Of a stretch of 64,000 nucleotides of DNA, positions 55,387-64,000 are shown one piece after another (positions within the stretch are counted from its first letter, which is position 1; each line of letters begins with the position of its first letter). The position numbers were made by a program, and so were the translations under genes. The DNA is from Actinomadura sp. NAK00032. GTDB lineage: Bacteria; Actinomycetota; Actinomycetes; Streptosporangiales; Streptosporangiaceae. The notes beneath the pieces are model-generated. The model had not been told where the DNA came from, ran no database searches, and saw only the letters and a list, made by a program, of their open reading frames with translations. The stretch lies in assembly GCF_013364275.1 (NCBI RefSeq), contig NZ_CP054932.1, positions 4,526,001 to 4,590,000 on the forward strand. The letters are read 5' to 3'.

Positions 55387-56033
55387 CGCGCCACGATCCG
55401 GACCGCGAGTTCGAAGGATTCCCGCTGCCCGACGGGGACGAAGAGTTGACCGCCGCGCTGAACGGCGCTATCGACGTGGACCAGGGCTGGCAGGAGATCA
55501 TCCACCGCGCCTGTGCGAGCACGTTGCAGGAAGGATACCTGGGGCAGGCAGATCCGCCCAGCGAGCCGGATCTGCCCGAACTGCTCGACACTGCTTGGGC
55601 TGCTGTCCCTTGCGAGAACGTGCTCTTTATTTTGGGAGAGAGCCGACTTCCCTACGGGATCGATGCCCTTCTCCAGGATATTGGATCCCAGGTCAAGGTC
55701 CTTCAGGTCAAGGTCCATCAGGGCATAACCGCGCGACGCTGGGCGCGATCCAGCCAAGACAGTAAGGTCGCTGTGCTCGCCGAACGCCTCCTAGAGCAGG
55801 TGCACCGACTTCAGCAGGGACTGACGGAGCGGACCCTGGAGCAGGAAAAGGCATCCGAGATAATGGCGAGTTGCGTGGGCCTGGCCGTTTCCATCACCGA
55901 GTACAACGAGTCACGCCAGCTAGCAGATCACGCCCGGGGCATCCGACGACGGCTGGAGGACTTGGACCGCCTCGTTGTGCGGCTGTTCGACGACACCGAC
56001 CATCCCTGCGTCCCGGCCCGCCCCAGCCCCTGA
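55383..56033 (+). CDS. Hypothetical coiled-coil protein of the sigma-factor operon
   Basis: A 216-residue protein with an acidic N-terminus and helical, probably coiled-coil C-terminal half (LAERLLEQVHRLQQGLTERT, GIRRRLEDLDRLVVRL). Translationally coupled to the sigma factor. No family recognised; a regulator of the sigma factor or its effector is possible. Confidence 0.65.
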   Translation: MTRHDPDREFEGFPLPDGDEELTAALNGAIDVDQGWQEIIHRACASTLQEGYLGQADPPSEPDLPELLDTAWAAVPCENVLFILGESRLPYGIDALLQDIGSQVKVLQVKVHQGITARRWARSSQDSKVAVLAERLLEQVHRLQQGLTERTLEQEKASEIMASCVGLAVSITEYNESRQLADHARGIRRRLEDLDRLVVRLFDDTDHPCVPARPSP

Positions 56034-56988
56034 CCGACGCAACTCCCCCGATCGGAGTGCGACGAGCGTGCGGCGGCGCTGTCGCCGCGCAGCGCTGTCG
56101 CCGGCCGCGCGGTTCTTCGGCGGGGGCACGGCTCGGCTGACCGCTATGCAAGGGCGTGCCGCTCCATCCGGGCGCGGTACTCGGCGAACTGCCCGGACAG
56201 GTCCAGGATGCGCTCGCTGGCCGCCGGCCTGCTCGTCGGCCCGCGACCCCATGCGCGACGGCGGCCGCGCGCATCCGCGGCGGTGCTCTTCGAGGCGCCC
56301 CGTTCGGTGGTGGCCTGGTGCCGGTCGGCGCCTCCGATCGAGAACCTGGCGAGCGGGACACGAGGCGCTATTCGACGGGGAACGGCGGCATCTCGGCGAC
56401 CAAGAGGGGTCGGTGGACGGGCCGGAGCAGCTTTTGAGCCGGCTGACGGCGGTCTCACGGTCGGTGTCGGTCAGGTCGACCCTGCTCGCCCGGCGGCCAG
56501 GTTCTCAGCGTGCTCGGAGAGGTCATCCCAGGCGGTGACGATGAGGATCACGCGCTTGCCGGACGCCACAGCGCCGACACAGGCGTTGAGCGCTCCCGGA
56601 TCCCTTCCTGCCCACCGGAACTACTCCCAGGCCTGGTCTGGCCCATCGCGCCCACATCGGGCACGGCACGGCAAGACATGATCAAAGTTCCGGGGTTCTG
56701 ATCGGTCTTCTGGTCGTTCCGTTCCTCCTTGCGGTTCGACTGGGTGAGTCCGCAGATTTCGTTTCTGCTGCCCAGGCGACGTGCGGCCCTGACCAGGCGA
56801 CGTGCGGCCCGCTTGTGATCTTGTGCCTGATTACTCAGGGGGCGTCCTGCACTGCTCAGGGAGCGTCCTGCAAGGGCAGTCGGGTGCACAAACGCGGTCT
56901 GTCTGCCGAGTGCTGTCGCATTTCGGCGTCTGTGTGTCTGCCATCTAGCACATTGCAAGACCGTTCCTGCAGCAGCAGAGGAGACGCG
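56034..56988 (-). pseudogene. Degenerate gene fragments, mostly minus strand
   Basis: Two coding-like minus-strand pieces: LNACVGAVASGKRVILIVTA then WDDLSEHAENLAAG ending at about 56476, and ASERILDLSGQFAEYRARME ending at about 56144. Each lacks a proper start and is embedded in shifted frames. Families not identified. The rest of the interval is empty. Confidence 0.35.
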
Positions 56989-57120
56989 ATGCAGACGCAA
57001 CGTACCGCCCGCCGTGGCGACGAACGAGTCCGGTACTGGCAGATCCGGACAGTCATTGAGCTGGTGAAGGGCGCCGCTTGGCTCGTGTGGATCATCATCG
57101 GCGGACCGCACGGCGGTTGA
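56989..57120 (+). CDS. Small membrane protein (43 aa)
   Basis: ATG with AGAGGAG five bases upstream. Charged N-terminus (QRTARRGDERVRYWQ) then one hydrophobic helix LVKGAAWLVWIIIGG. Fourth of the tiny membrane proteins of this region. Function unknown. Confidence 0.6.
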   Translation: MQTQRTARRGDERVRYWQIRTVIELVKGAAWLVWIIIGGPHGG

Positions 57121-57289
57121 CCGCTTACGCCGCCACAGCCGGCAGGGCACGGAGGGCGTGGCCTCCGGCGGCGATCCCGGCGGATGCCCAGGGGGCGGCG
57201 CCACGCAGGTGTGTCCCTGCCGGAGCCGAGTTGAGTCCTCGGCAGCCCGGCAGGGACAACGTGCCAATGCCCGAGCGAGGGGGCGGGCG

Positions 57290-57478
57290 TCAGGCAGTCA
57301 TGACAACCGTCAGCAGTGCGCCAACCGCACACGCCGCCCCGACGGCGACCGCAATCTTCGAATCCCGGTAGGCCGCGACAGCGACGATGGTGAGGACGAG
57401 GATGATCAGCATGGCGGAGGAGCTGATCGATACGGGTTCGACCGGCTGCTGACCAGCCAGCACTTGACGTACACTCAC
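57290..57478 (-). CDS. Small membrane protein (62 aa)
   Basis: GTG start with GGAGG eleven bases upstream. Two hydrophobic segments, SAMLIILVLTIVAVAAY and IAVAVGAACAVGALLTVVM. The IS5-type element lies 160 bp upstream and may have displaced its promoter. Function unknown. Confidence 0.6.
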   Translation of the reverse strand: MSVRQVLAGQQPVEPVSISSSAMLIILVLTIVAVAAYRDSKIAVAVGAACAVGALLTVVMTA

Positions 57479-57638
57479 AGTGAGCTCGACCTCCTGGATC
57501 GAATTCGGTTCAGACGGTCCCTTGCGGGTTGCCGTCTGGGGCTCGCCACGCGTGCAGGAAATCAGGGAAAACGATGTCATGCACCGGTGAGAATTCCAGG
57601 AGGATAAACACTGATTTCGTGACATCGAGATTGCGCCG

Positions 57639-58536
57639 CTAAAGGCTGTCCCGTAATGGTGGAGGGATGTCGCCGGACGCGCTGCCGGTGACCTACCTCC
57701 CCAGGGCCGGGTCAGCCAGCCATCGCAAGGTTGCGAATGAGGGCGATGCCGTGGGTGGCGTGGTGGACGCCGTCGCGTTTGCGGCGGCAGTTGCGCAGGA
57801 TGTTCCACCATTTCATGTGCGCGAAGGCGTGCTCGACGCGGGCGCGCACCCGTTTGTGGACGGTGTTGAGCTCGTGCTGCCAGGCAGGCAGCTTGCTGCC
57901 GTCGCGCGGCCGCCGGTAGGGCATGATTACCTGCCGGTTTCCTTGATAACCGCCGTCGGCCATCATGTGCGCGCCCCGGCATGCCGGCTCGGCGCCCGAA
58001 TCGCGGTAGGCGGTGCAGTCGTTGTGGTTGCCCGATACCGGGTGCCCGACCACGACCACCAGGCGGGTGTTGGCGTCGATGACGACCTGCATGTTCACCG
58101 AGTAGCGGTAGTTCTTGGACGAGGCAGTGATCGTCCGGTCGTGGACGGGCACGAGTGTGCCGTCCACGATCAACACGGTGTCGGGGCTGGGCCGGCGGGT
58201 GACCGGGGCGAGTGCGAGCAGCGGTGCCAGGTGGTCGACGATACGGTGCGCGGCGGACTTGGAGACTCCGAACAGCAGCGCGACCTGCCGGAGCGTGAGG
58301 TTGGTGCGGTAATACAGCGCGATCAGCAGTACCCGGTCGGCCAACGGCAGACTCCAGCGTCGCCCGGTTCCCGTCTGCTCACCGCCCCGACCTGCGACGA
58401 TCCGCACCAGACGGCGGAACTGCCGCACCGACAGGCCGGTGAACACCGGCACCCACTCGTCCCGATCGGCTCTGATCACCTGCTCCACACCAAGATCAAC
58501 GATCTTGGTCGTCCATCGTTACGGGACAGCCTTTAG
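57639..58536. mobile_element. IS5-family insertion sequence, apparently complete
   Basis: Inverted repeats CTAAAGGCTGTCCCGTAA at 57639-57656 and, inverted, at 58519-58536 (18 of 18); outward-inward similarity continues for several more bases. One transposase gene fills the element. The flanks are consistent with a TA target duplication, although the inverted symmetry of CTA/TAG leaves the exact edges open. Confidence 0.85.
57712..58488 (-). CDS. IS5-family (DDE_Tnp_4) transposase
   Basis: A 258-residue transposase. N-terminal HTH LTLRQVALLFGVSKSAAHRI. Catalytic residues in LIVDGTLVPV, MMADGGYQG and RARVEHAFAHMK (D, D, E). Uninterrupted and within matching inverted repeats, so possibly active. 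Confidence 0.9.
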   Translation of the reverse strand: MEQVIRADRDEWVPVFTGLSVRQFRRLVRIVAGRGGEQTGTGRRWSLPLADRVLLIALYYRTNLTLRQVALLFGVSKSAAHRIVDHLAPLLALAPVTRRPSPDTVLIVDGTLVPVHDRTITASSKNYRYSVNMQVVIDANTRLVVVVGHPVSGNHNDCTAYRDSGAEPACRGAHMMADGGYQGNRQVIMPYRRPRDGSKLPAWQHELNTVHKRVRARVEHAFAHMKWWNILRNCRRKRDGVHHATHGIALIRNLAMAG

Positions 58537-58836
58537 TGACGAGGGGACGCGCGTGAACAGGCAAAACGCTACAGCCCAGGTGTAAGAGTGCTATGTAGCG
58601 CATAACAACATAGTCGAGCGGTATGCAGCAGTCTGGCGGCTTCCAATGCGACTTTTGGGCTTTATGGCGGCATCTGCGCGCGGAGCGAAGGTCCCATGGG
58701 CCCAGGCAGGTGGCGGAGTGGCGGCAAGCGGGGTGTCAAGTCCCGGAATGCCATGCAGCATCCAGGCTGGTAGCACCCACCACCTTGAGTGAGTCAGACC
58801 ACCACTCGTGCCCACGAATGAGAACGGAGGCCCACC

Positions 58837-59049
58837 ATGAGCGTAGGCCGCTCATCTGGCCAGAACCAATCCGAGAACAGCGGCGTCCCCGCCCGGCCGC
58901 TGATCTCCCTGCGGGCTCTAGTCCTCATCGCCCTGGCCAGCGGCGCAGCCGTCGCGGCGGTCTTCCACCCGCGCCTCGCCCTCGGCCTGACCGTGGGCGC
59001 AGCCGTCCTCACCCTGCTCCACGCGCTCGTGGAACACCCCACCCAGTAG
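58837..59049 (+). CDS. Small membrane protein (70 aa)
   Basis: ATG with GGAGG about 8 nt upstream. Polar N-terminus (MSVGRSSGQNQSENSG) and two hydrophobic segments LRALVLIALASGAAVAAVF and LALGLTVGAAVLTLLHAL. A rho-independent terminator follows at 59089. Unknown function. Confidence 0.65.
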   Translation: MSVGRSSGQNQSENSGVPARPLISLRALVLIALASGAAVAAVFHPRLALGLTVGAAVLTLLHALVEHPTQ

Positions 59050-59088
59050 AACCGCCCACCCACCAGACGGCGCGCAGGCCGGACAAGA

Positions 59089-59120
59089 CCCCGGCCTGCG
59101 GCCGGGGCTCCCCCTTTTCT
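59089..59120 (+). terminator. Rho-independent terminator after small membrane protein
   Basis: 8-bp stem CCCCGGCC/GGCCGGGG (59089-59096, 59100-59107), loop TGC, followed by CTCCCCCTTTTCT. Confidence 0.7.
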
Positions 59121-59518
59121 CCTCCCGACCCGAGGCCAGAGGGTACGTGGCGCCCGGAACCCCTCAAGGGCGGCTACGGCATCGCTACGCGATGGCCCAC
59201 GGCCACCTTTGACAAAACCCGTACGCCACTGGCTGAGGTCTGTTGTCGGGTCGAGAGGGGAAAGGAGAAGCGTGAAGGGCCCCACAGGGCCCGGTCCCTG
59301 CCGGGTGCACACCCTGCGGGGCCCACAAAGAAAGGCTCGAACAGGGCGCCGAGGAAACCGGCGGCAAGTTCTGGCTCACCAGCGTGAACGTCGGGTCGAT
59401 GGGCTACGCCCGCAACCGCCTCATCTCCGGGTTCAAGGCGCGGAAGCCCTCGGAGCACTCCGACCGGACCCTCATGATTCTAAAAGACGGAGCAGTTCCT
59501 GCCAATCAACGCACGAAC
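59121..59518 (+). other. Structured region with a possible gene fragment
   Basis: A long imperfect hairpin spans 59277-59324 (outer arms GGGCCCCACAGGG and CCCTGCGGGGCCC, 12 of 13 pairs). After it the plus strand reads HKERLEQGAEETGGKFWLTS then VNVGSMGYARNRLISGFKAR (about 59325-59445), protein-like but without start or known family. No complete gene. Confidence 0.3.
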
Positions 59519-60766
59519 CTACTGACCTTCGAATCCTGGCTCCTCCGCTGCTTCGACCCTTTCGTGAGCGAGTCGGTCGGTCGCTATGCGAACGGCCCGC
59601 CTGGCTGCGATGACACGCAGCTCGGATTGGCGAATTTCGTCACGCAGGCGGCGTGCGCCAGGGCTCTCTCCGGGCGTGTTGGATAGAGACAGCCTGAGGT
59701 CGTTCAGCTCAGCATGCATAGCATGCATCCGTGTTGTGGCACGTTCAAGCTCGGATTCGACGTACCTTCCTCGAAACCGTCTCTCCAACGCCGATATTTC
59801 CGACCCGAGTATGGGCACGATTTCCTGCGCCGCCTCGATCGTCTGGGCCTGATCGATCGTCTGAACGCTGACCTGCGCATCGATGTGCTCGTTGGCGAGG
59901 CGAAGGAAGCCCTGAACGTTGACCAGATGGAATGGCTGGTGCACTCGCTCCCACACTTCGGCCGAGAGTTCCGGGCGTGGTAGCGACGCCCGTTCGTCCG
60001 ACTGCGGGACGATCCAGTCCTGCGCGCTCTTCTTCTCGTTCGTGACGAGCAAGACCGGACGAGGGCGCCGCTCCACCTCTTCGAGCAGTTGGGCCCACAG
60101 CACGTAGTCGCCGATGGCCTGTTCTGGAGGCTTGTCATCGTCGCCGTAGCCCGGGGGGATGCGCCGTTCGAACCGGTACGCGGCCTCCTGGCGGGCCCTG
60201 CGCATGTCCTTCAACGGAGGTCCGATCCGGCCATCCAAGATCGTTTCGATCTCGCGGAGGATCGGGTCATGGTCCTGGCAGTCGGCCGGTTTCAGGTCGA
60301 ACTGGTAGAACTCGGTGGCCTTCTCCATCGCCTTGATCCGTGCTTGGCGGATGATGGCCGCGAGCTCGCGAGCCTGCTCCTTGCTCAAGCCGCGGCTGGT
60401 CCCAAAGTTGCGCAGTGCCTTCTCCACGCCACTGAACGGGCTGTCCAAGACTTTCTTCAGAGACCTGAGTGCGCCGGCGCACTCGTTGATGACTTCGAGC
60501 CGTCTCTGCAGGAACTCTTCGGCGACGCGGTGCGGCACCCACAACCGCTCGCCGAGCATGCCGAGGGTGCGGAGGAACTCGGTGCGGCCGTGGGGGTTCA
60601 GCCGGTAGGCATCGAAGAGGGCGTTGGTGTCGAACACCACCAGCCCCTCTTTCAGGTGCCTGTGAAGCTGATCATGCGTCGGCTGGAAGTACCAGGGCAG
60701 CATGCCCCGCAGGGAGGTCGGCTGTTCCCCGGTAGTTTCCTCTCGTGGAGGAGGCTGTTGACTCAC
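59519..60766 (-). CDS. PIN-like (DUF4935) domain protein
   Basis: A 415-residue protein. The PIN-like domain starts near residue 43 (LVVFDTNALFDAYRLN, metal Asp46) and ends around LLVTNEKKSAQDWIVP. A helical, partly coiled-coil C-terminus follows (ALERRFRGRYVESELERATT). PIN-like proteins are RNases or DNases; this type occurs with defence genes. GTG start at 60766. Confidence 0.85.
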   Translation of the reverse strand: MSQQPPPREETTGEQPTSLRGMLPWYFQPTHDQLHRHLKEGLVVFDTNALFDAYRLNPHGRTEFLRTLGMLGERLWVPHRVAEEFLQRRLEVINECAGALRSLKKVLDSPFSGVEKALRNFGTSRGLSKEQARELAAIIRQARIKAMEKATEFYQFDLKPADCQDHDPILREIETILDGRIGPPLKDMRRARQEAAYRFERRIPPGYGDDDKPPEQAIGDYVLWAQLLEEVERRPRPVLLVTNEKKSAQDWIVPQSDERASLPRPELSAEVWERVHQPFHLVNVQGFLRLANEHIDAQVSVQTIDQAQTIEAAQEIVPILGSEISALERRFRGRYVESELERATTRMHAMHAELNDLRLSLSNTPGESPGARRLRDEIRQSELRVIAARRAVRIATDRLAHERVEAAEEPGFEGQ

Positions 60767-60845
60767 GAGGCGAGGGTAGAGCGCTGTACTACGCCGACGC
60801 CTCGCATTTAGCAACACCTCAGCTGTGCCAGACCCGGGCCGCGCT

Positions 60846-61140
60846 GGTAACCATCGACCGCGCCACCACCTCGGTCGGCTACGGCAACGCGATCGTCGTG
60901 GACTGGGGCGCGGCGGCATCCTGGACCACGGTCGAGGCGAACGTCAATCCGCCGGGACCAGCGAGGCAACCGACGGCGGCCGCGACCGGGTCGCCACGCG
61001 GATCCGGGTGTGGCTGCACGCCGGCACCGACGTGGTCGCGACCGACCGGATCGAGTGGGACGACCACGCCTGGCAGGTCGACGGCGACCCGGAGCGGCGG
61101 CCGGCCCCGACCCGGCACGGAGGCCGTTGCTGCAAGCGGT
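60846..61140 (+). pseudogene. Phage head-tail connector/head-closure protein remnant
   Basis: Two frames read together as an HK97-type head-closure protein: TTSVGYGNAIVVDWGAAASW then, after a shift near 60955, DGGRDRVATRIRVWLHAGTD and RIEWDDHAWQVDGDPE. The start is unclear. It is the only clear phage structural sequence in the window. Confidence 0.5.
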
Positions 61141-61414
61141 GTGAAAGACGCTCCTAGTCTCGGCGACCTTGGCCGCCCTGTTCGCGTGCTGCCCCCATGC
61201 CGCCGCGTGATGGTTCGTTTCGAAACCGCAGAGTCGACAACGTGCTGACATCGGTCCTGCTGGCGGTGATCGAGCTTCGCGGCCGGTCGGACCGGCCACT
61301 CGCACATCCGACCCTCACCCGGGTGCTATGGGCAGCCCGGAACACGGTCCTGGATCTGCAGCCGTGGGCTGCCGCGCGCGGTTGTTGATCCGCTAACGAC
61401 TAGAGGAACGGCCT

Positions 61415-61556
61415 GTGGTCGATGCGGGCGAAGTGGCTCCGACATTCCGCCGCCACCCACCTCGGCGAGCAGAAGGTGCCGCTGCAACGCATCGTGATCA
61501 AGACCCCGGCACAAGAATCCGCGTACCGCCATGCGCTACACCCGTCCCGTAGGTCA
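61415..61556 (+). pseudogene. C-terminal fragment of a tyrosine recombinase
   Basis: Reads LRHSAATHLGEQKVPLQRIV and, after removing one C near 61506, KTRHKNPRTAMRYTRP: the HxxR, His and Tyr catalytic boxes of an integrase. The rest of the gene is absent. It collides with the truncated phosphatase on the other strand. Confidence 0.6.
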
Positions 61557-62200
61557 TGGTCCATCGCGTCGATGATGGTGGCGTGCAAGGTGTGATCGAT
61601 CAGGGTGTGGTCGAAGGCGCTCCCGCCGATCTCGTAGGGCCGGCTCCAGTACCGCTGATGACACCACGTCCGGGGTTTTGAGGGTGCGGGGCGGCATGAA
61701 CGCCCACACCATTTCCGCGGTCAGGGTCATCGGCTGGGTGCGTTACAGGCGGATGAGGCTGTCGCTGTGGTCGGTCTTGGCCAGCACGATCAGGGTGAGC
61801 AGTTCCGGCGGGGAAGAACAGAACATCAGGGTGGGCCGTCGAGATGGTCGCACTTGATGCCCAGGACGCCGATGCGTTCGATGCCGTCCTGCATCGGCGC
61901 CGACATCACCAGCCCGCGGTCGTCGGCCCCGGCGATGCGAACGGTGGTGGTGCGGTAGCCTCACCCGGGCACGCTGTCGTCGATCGGCAAGCTCTGCTGC
62001 CGGGCGGCCACGGAGCCGGGGACCGGAACAAGCAGTTCCCGCCGCAGGTCGGTCAGGTAGATCGTCGCCTGGCGTAAGCCGACCGCGGCGCCGGCCCGGT
62101 CGGCCAGCTCAGCCACCTGACCGGGCCCGGTCGTCTCGGCCTGGTGCATCAGCCGGTTCAGCACACGGTGCCCGTCGGTGATGAGGATCAAGCAGTTCCC
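61545..62200 (-). pseudogene. PP2C/SpoIIE-type phosphatase remnant (GAF-like N-terminus)
   Basis: Minus-strand pieces in several frames: RVLNRLMHQAETTGPGQVAE, AVGLRQATIYLTDLRRELLV, GIERIGVLGIKCDHLD, TLTAEMVWAFMPPRTLKTPD and HATIIDAMDHDLRDG. This is the N-terminal sensor and start of the catalytic domain of actinobacterial PP2C phosphatases. At least two frameshifts or stops are present. Truncated at the integrase fragment. Confidence 0.55.
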
Positions 62201-62430
62201 CAGCCCGCCTTGGAGCATCACCGGCGGAACGCGCCGCTCGGTCTGCCGCCAGTAGACCTGCTGTTCGATGACGGCCCAAAGGCGCGGGCGGCCTTCCAGG
62301 AAGGCGGCGAAGTCATGGGCGTCGATCCGAAGTGCCTGGACGTCGCCGTTCGCCGTCACCGTGGTCGACCGGCCTTGGACCGTTAGCACCGCCTGTCCTG
62401 CGACCAGTTCCCACACCGGCAGCGGCCCTG
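62201..62430 (-). pseudogene. Cyclic-nucleotide-binding (Crp/Fnr-like) domain fragment
   Basis: VWELVAGQAVLTVQGRSTTV then ANGDVQALRIDAHDFAAFLE and GRPRLWAVIEQQ match the end of a cNMP-binding barrel and the start of the hinge helix of Crp-type regulators. No HTH follows and no start is visible. Confidence 0.45.
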
Positions 62431-62689
62431 TTGACGAGTTCCGAGCTCGAATGCCGCAACACAGCCACCTGGCATCGGGTCTCCGGTGAAGCAGGATCCA
62501 GACCCGCCACACTCTCACGCGTGGCAGCACCGGAGCAGACACCAGGCAAACGGCGGTAACCGGCGCGCCCGGCCCCGACCGGCGAGACCCGCCGCCTACT
62601 TTGCTCCAGCATCCAGGAACGGGGTGTTCCGCCGACCGCGGAGCCAGTAGCGTGATCGGACGGGGTCCGTGAAGCACTGGGAGTGGTGA

Positions 62690-63260
62690 ATGCAGGCGCT
62701 CGCGACCGTCGTGCAGCTCGCTCTGCTCGTCTTTCTGGTGCTGCCTGGGATCACTTACCAGTTTGTCCGGGAACGTTGCCGGGGGGCTGTGCCCGGTGAG
62801 CGTGATCTCGGTGAGCGGGTGCTGCGGGCGATCGTCGCGTCAATCGCGCTGGACGCTCTGTACGCCGTGGTGGCGGGGCGCGGGGCCTGCGCTGATCCGC
62901 ATGGCTCGTGGCACCGGCGGTGGCTGGGACGGCTTCGTAGAGCGGTCGCGGGTGGTCGGTTTCGTCACCGTGGTGCTGACCCTCGTCGGGCGCAAGGCTC
63001 GGTTTCTGCGCACGCCCAGCGCCTGGGACCACGCGTTCCGCGACCGCGAACCGTGCTAAGTGCGCGTGCGCCTCAAGGACGGCAACTGGGCGGCCGGCTG
63101 GTATGGCAACCGGTCGTACGCCTCCTCGTACCGCGGCTGGCCGAGCTGTACCTCGAATCGGCGCGCGTGAGGGGGCAAACGGATCGTTGGGGGTGCGTAC
63201 ACGGGACGGCGGGCGCTGCGGTTGCGGGTGGAGGACTTCGACGCGCTGAGGCTCGTCGAA
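62690..63260 (+). pseudogene. DUF6338-like membrane protein, frameshifted
   Basis: Starts MQALATVVQLALLVFLVLPG with GGGAG upstream, then changes frame near 62885 (VVGFVTVVLTLVGRKARFLR), meets a stop at 63057-63059, resumes VRVRLKDGNWAAGWYGNRSY and shifts again (LAELYLESARV). The pattern of membrane N-terminus plus G-W-Y-G-x-R-S core fits DUF6338. Not translatable as one protein. Confidence 0.5.
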
Positions 63261-63300
63261 GGCGGAGATCCGAACCGGTGGCTGTGCCGGGAGAGGAGCG

Positions 63301-63451
63301 GTGGTGGCGGACGAACCCGAGCTCTCGCCCGAAGAGGTGGCACTGCTGGAGGAGGCCCGCGGAACGCGGTTACACCCCGAAGCGCAATGTTGCGGAGCCG
63401 GACGAGGCGCCTGGTGGACCGGCCGGCACCTCGCAAGGCGACGAGGATTGA
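63301..63451 (+). pseudogene. Small acidic protein gene, one-base insertion
   Basis: GTG start, then VADEPELSPEEVALLEEAR; the natural ending GYTPKRNVAEPDEAPGGPAG and GTSQGDED lies in another frame, reached by dropping one G near 63361. Sits between the DUF6338-like and TPR genes, 3 nt before the latter. Confidence 0.4.
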
Positions 63452-63454
63452 CCC

Positions 63455-64000
63455 GTGGGTAGCGGGTCGGCGGACGGCTTGGCCGAGCGGTTCTGGGAGG
63501 CGTTGAAGGTCGCCAGGCACAGCGCGGACCAGGCGTCGGTCGAGAAGGCGATCAATCTCGGCCGTGCCCTACTGGCCGAGGAGCCGGCTGAGGAGGACGT
63601 GGCCCAGAGTCAAGCAGTGCTGTCCAATCTCGGGGGCTTGCTGCAGACCCGCTACCGCCAGACCGGCGACTTGCAGTTCCTGCGGGAAGCCGTCCGGACA
63701 GTCATGGAGGCCTATCTCCTGGCGTCCGAAAGCCCGGGGAATTCGGCCAGCTACGCCAGCAACCTCGGGGTGCTGCTGCACACCGCGTTCCTGCAGAATC
63801 GGGACCCCGGGACCCTGGCCGAGGCGCTGGATTGGAGCCGGACGGCCGTCGACCAGGAACCGTCCACGGAGAAGGCGCCCTACCTGGATAACCTCGTCGT
63901 CGCACTGCGGACGGCGTTCACCGTGACGAGGGATCTCGACCTCCTGGCGGAAGCCGTCGAGCACGCGCGGGCCGCCGTCCAGTGCTCCTCCGACGATGTG
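63455..64000 (+). CDS. TPR-repeat protein, 5' part (runs off the window)
   Basis: 182 codons without a stop to the right edge. GTG start at 63455. Repeated units of the CHAT-associated TPR type: LSNLGGLLQTRYRQTGDLQF, YASNLGVLLHTAFLQNRDPG and LVVALRTAFTVTRDLDLLAE. Proteins of this type often end in a CHAT protease domain, which would lie outside the window. It may form one system with the two broken genes just upstream. Confidence 0.75.
   Translation, partial: MGSGSADGLAERFWEALKVARHSADQASVEKAINLGRALLAEEPAEEDVAQSQAVLSNLGGLLQTRYRQTGDLQFLREAVRTVMEAYLLASESPGNSASYASNLGVLLHTAFLQNRDPGTLAEALDWSRTAVDQEPSTEKAPYLDNLVVALRTAFTVTRDLDLLAEAVEHARAAVQCSSDDV

Noticed and set aside
57350..57372. T-loop-like TTCGAATCCCGG suggesting a tRNA
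   Set aside because: Lies inside the coding frame of the small membrane protein (57290-57478) and has no acceptor or anticodon arms.

Overview
The window is GC-rich actinomycete DNA. Most genes have G or C at third codon positions, start with ATG or GTG, and lie in tightly overlapping operons. IS-family content and Excalibur, XRE, TPR and NYN proteins fit a filamentous actinomycete such as Thermomonosporaceae/Actinomadura-like; that placement is inference. No rRNA, tRNA or CRISPR array was seen.

Left part (1-6.2 kb): small regulator-target pairs. These are TetR/SnoaL-like plus an HMA metallochaperone, DUF1062, MerR with a divergent thioredoxin-reductase-like oxidoreductase and a DHA2 drug exporter, and MarR with a divergent SnoaL-like gene. 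Operators are visible in each divergent gap, and perfect hairpin terminators separate the convergent ends.

Catabolic cluster (6.2-24.5 kb): about 15 genes. A long minus-strand operon runs from 21257 down to 7851. It encodes two Gfo/Idh/MocA oxidoreductases, a fumarylacetoacetate-hydrolase-family enzyme, a complete oligopeptide-type ABC importer, RidA, an N-acyl-D-amino-acid deacylase, an IclR regulator, an amidohydrolase and a D-threonine-aldolase/D-serine-dehydratase-like PLP enzyme. A class-III aminotransferase is divergent. Secreted, paralogous sialidase-like proteins sit at both ends. Four good copies of TGGAANNNNNTTCCA, mostly embedded in TTGACATGGAA promoters, link all four transcription units and match the known IclR-family half-site. 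The likely picture is outside cleavage by the sialidase-like enzymes, import of a D-amino-acid- or amide-containing product, then deacylation and breakdown, all under the IclR protein.

Scar and accessory region (24.6-64 kb): fused gene fragments (ABM, GbsR, GMC, transposase tails), a LysE exporter, an IS1380 remnant and a tyrosine integrase lead into a Tn7/Tn5053-like five-gene module (29.0-35.8 kb). This has a DDE transposase and an AAA+ partner, a fusion protein of unknown role, an HTH protein and a degenerate tyrosine-recombinase-like protein, with phased 21-bp repeats upstream. After it come broken IS3 and IS110 copies and a run of probable conflict/defence genes: two AlbA_2 (Schlafen-like) proteins, a membrane Mrr-type nuclease, a cyclase-like protein, an HTH-NTPase-repeat protein, NYN and PIN nucleases, an ECF sigma operon, a TPR protein at the right edge, and at least six tiny membrane proteins with good ribosome binding sites. 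Many genes between 53 and 63.5 kb carry single-base frameshifts, so either the region is decaying or the assembly has indel errors.
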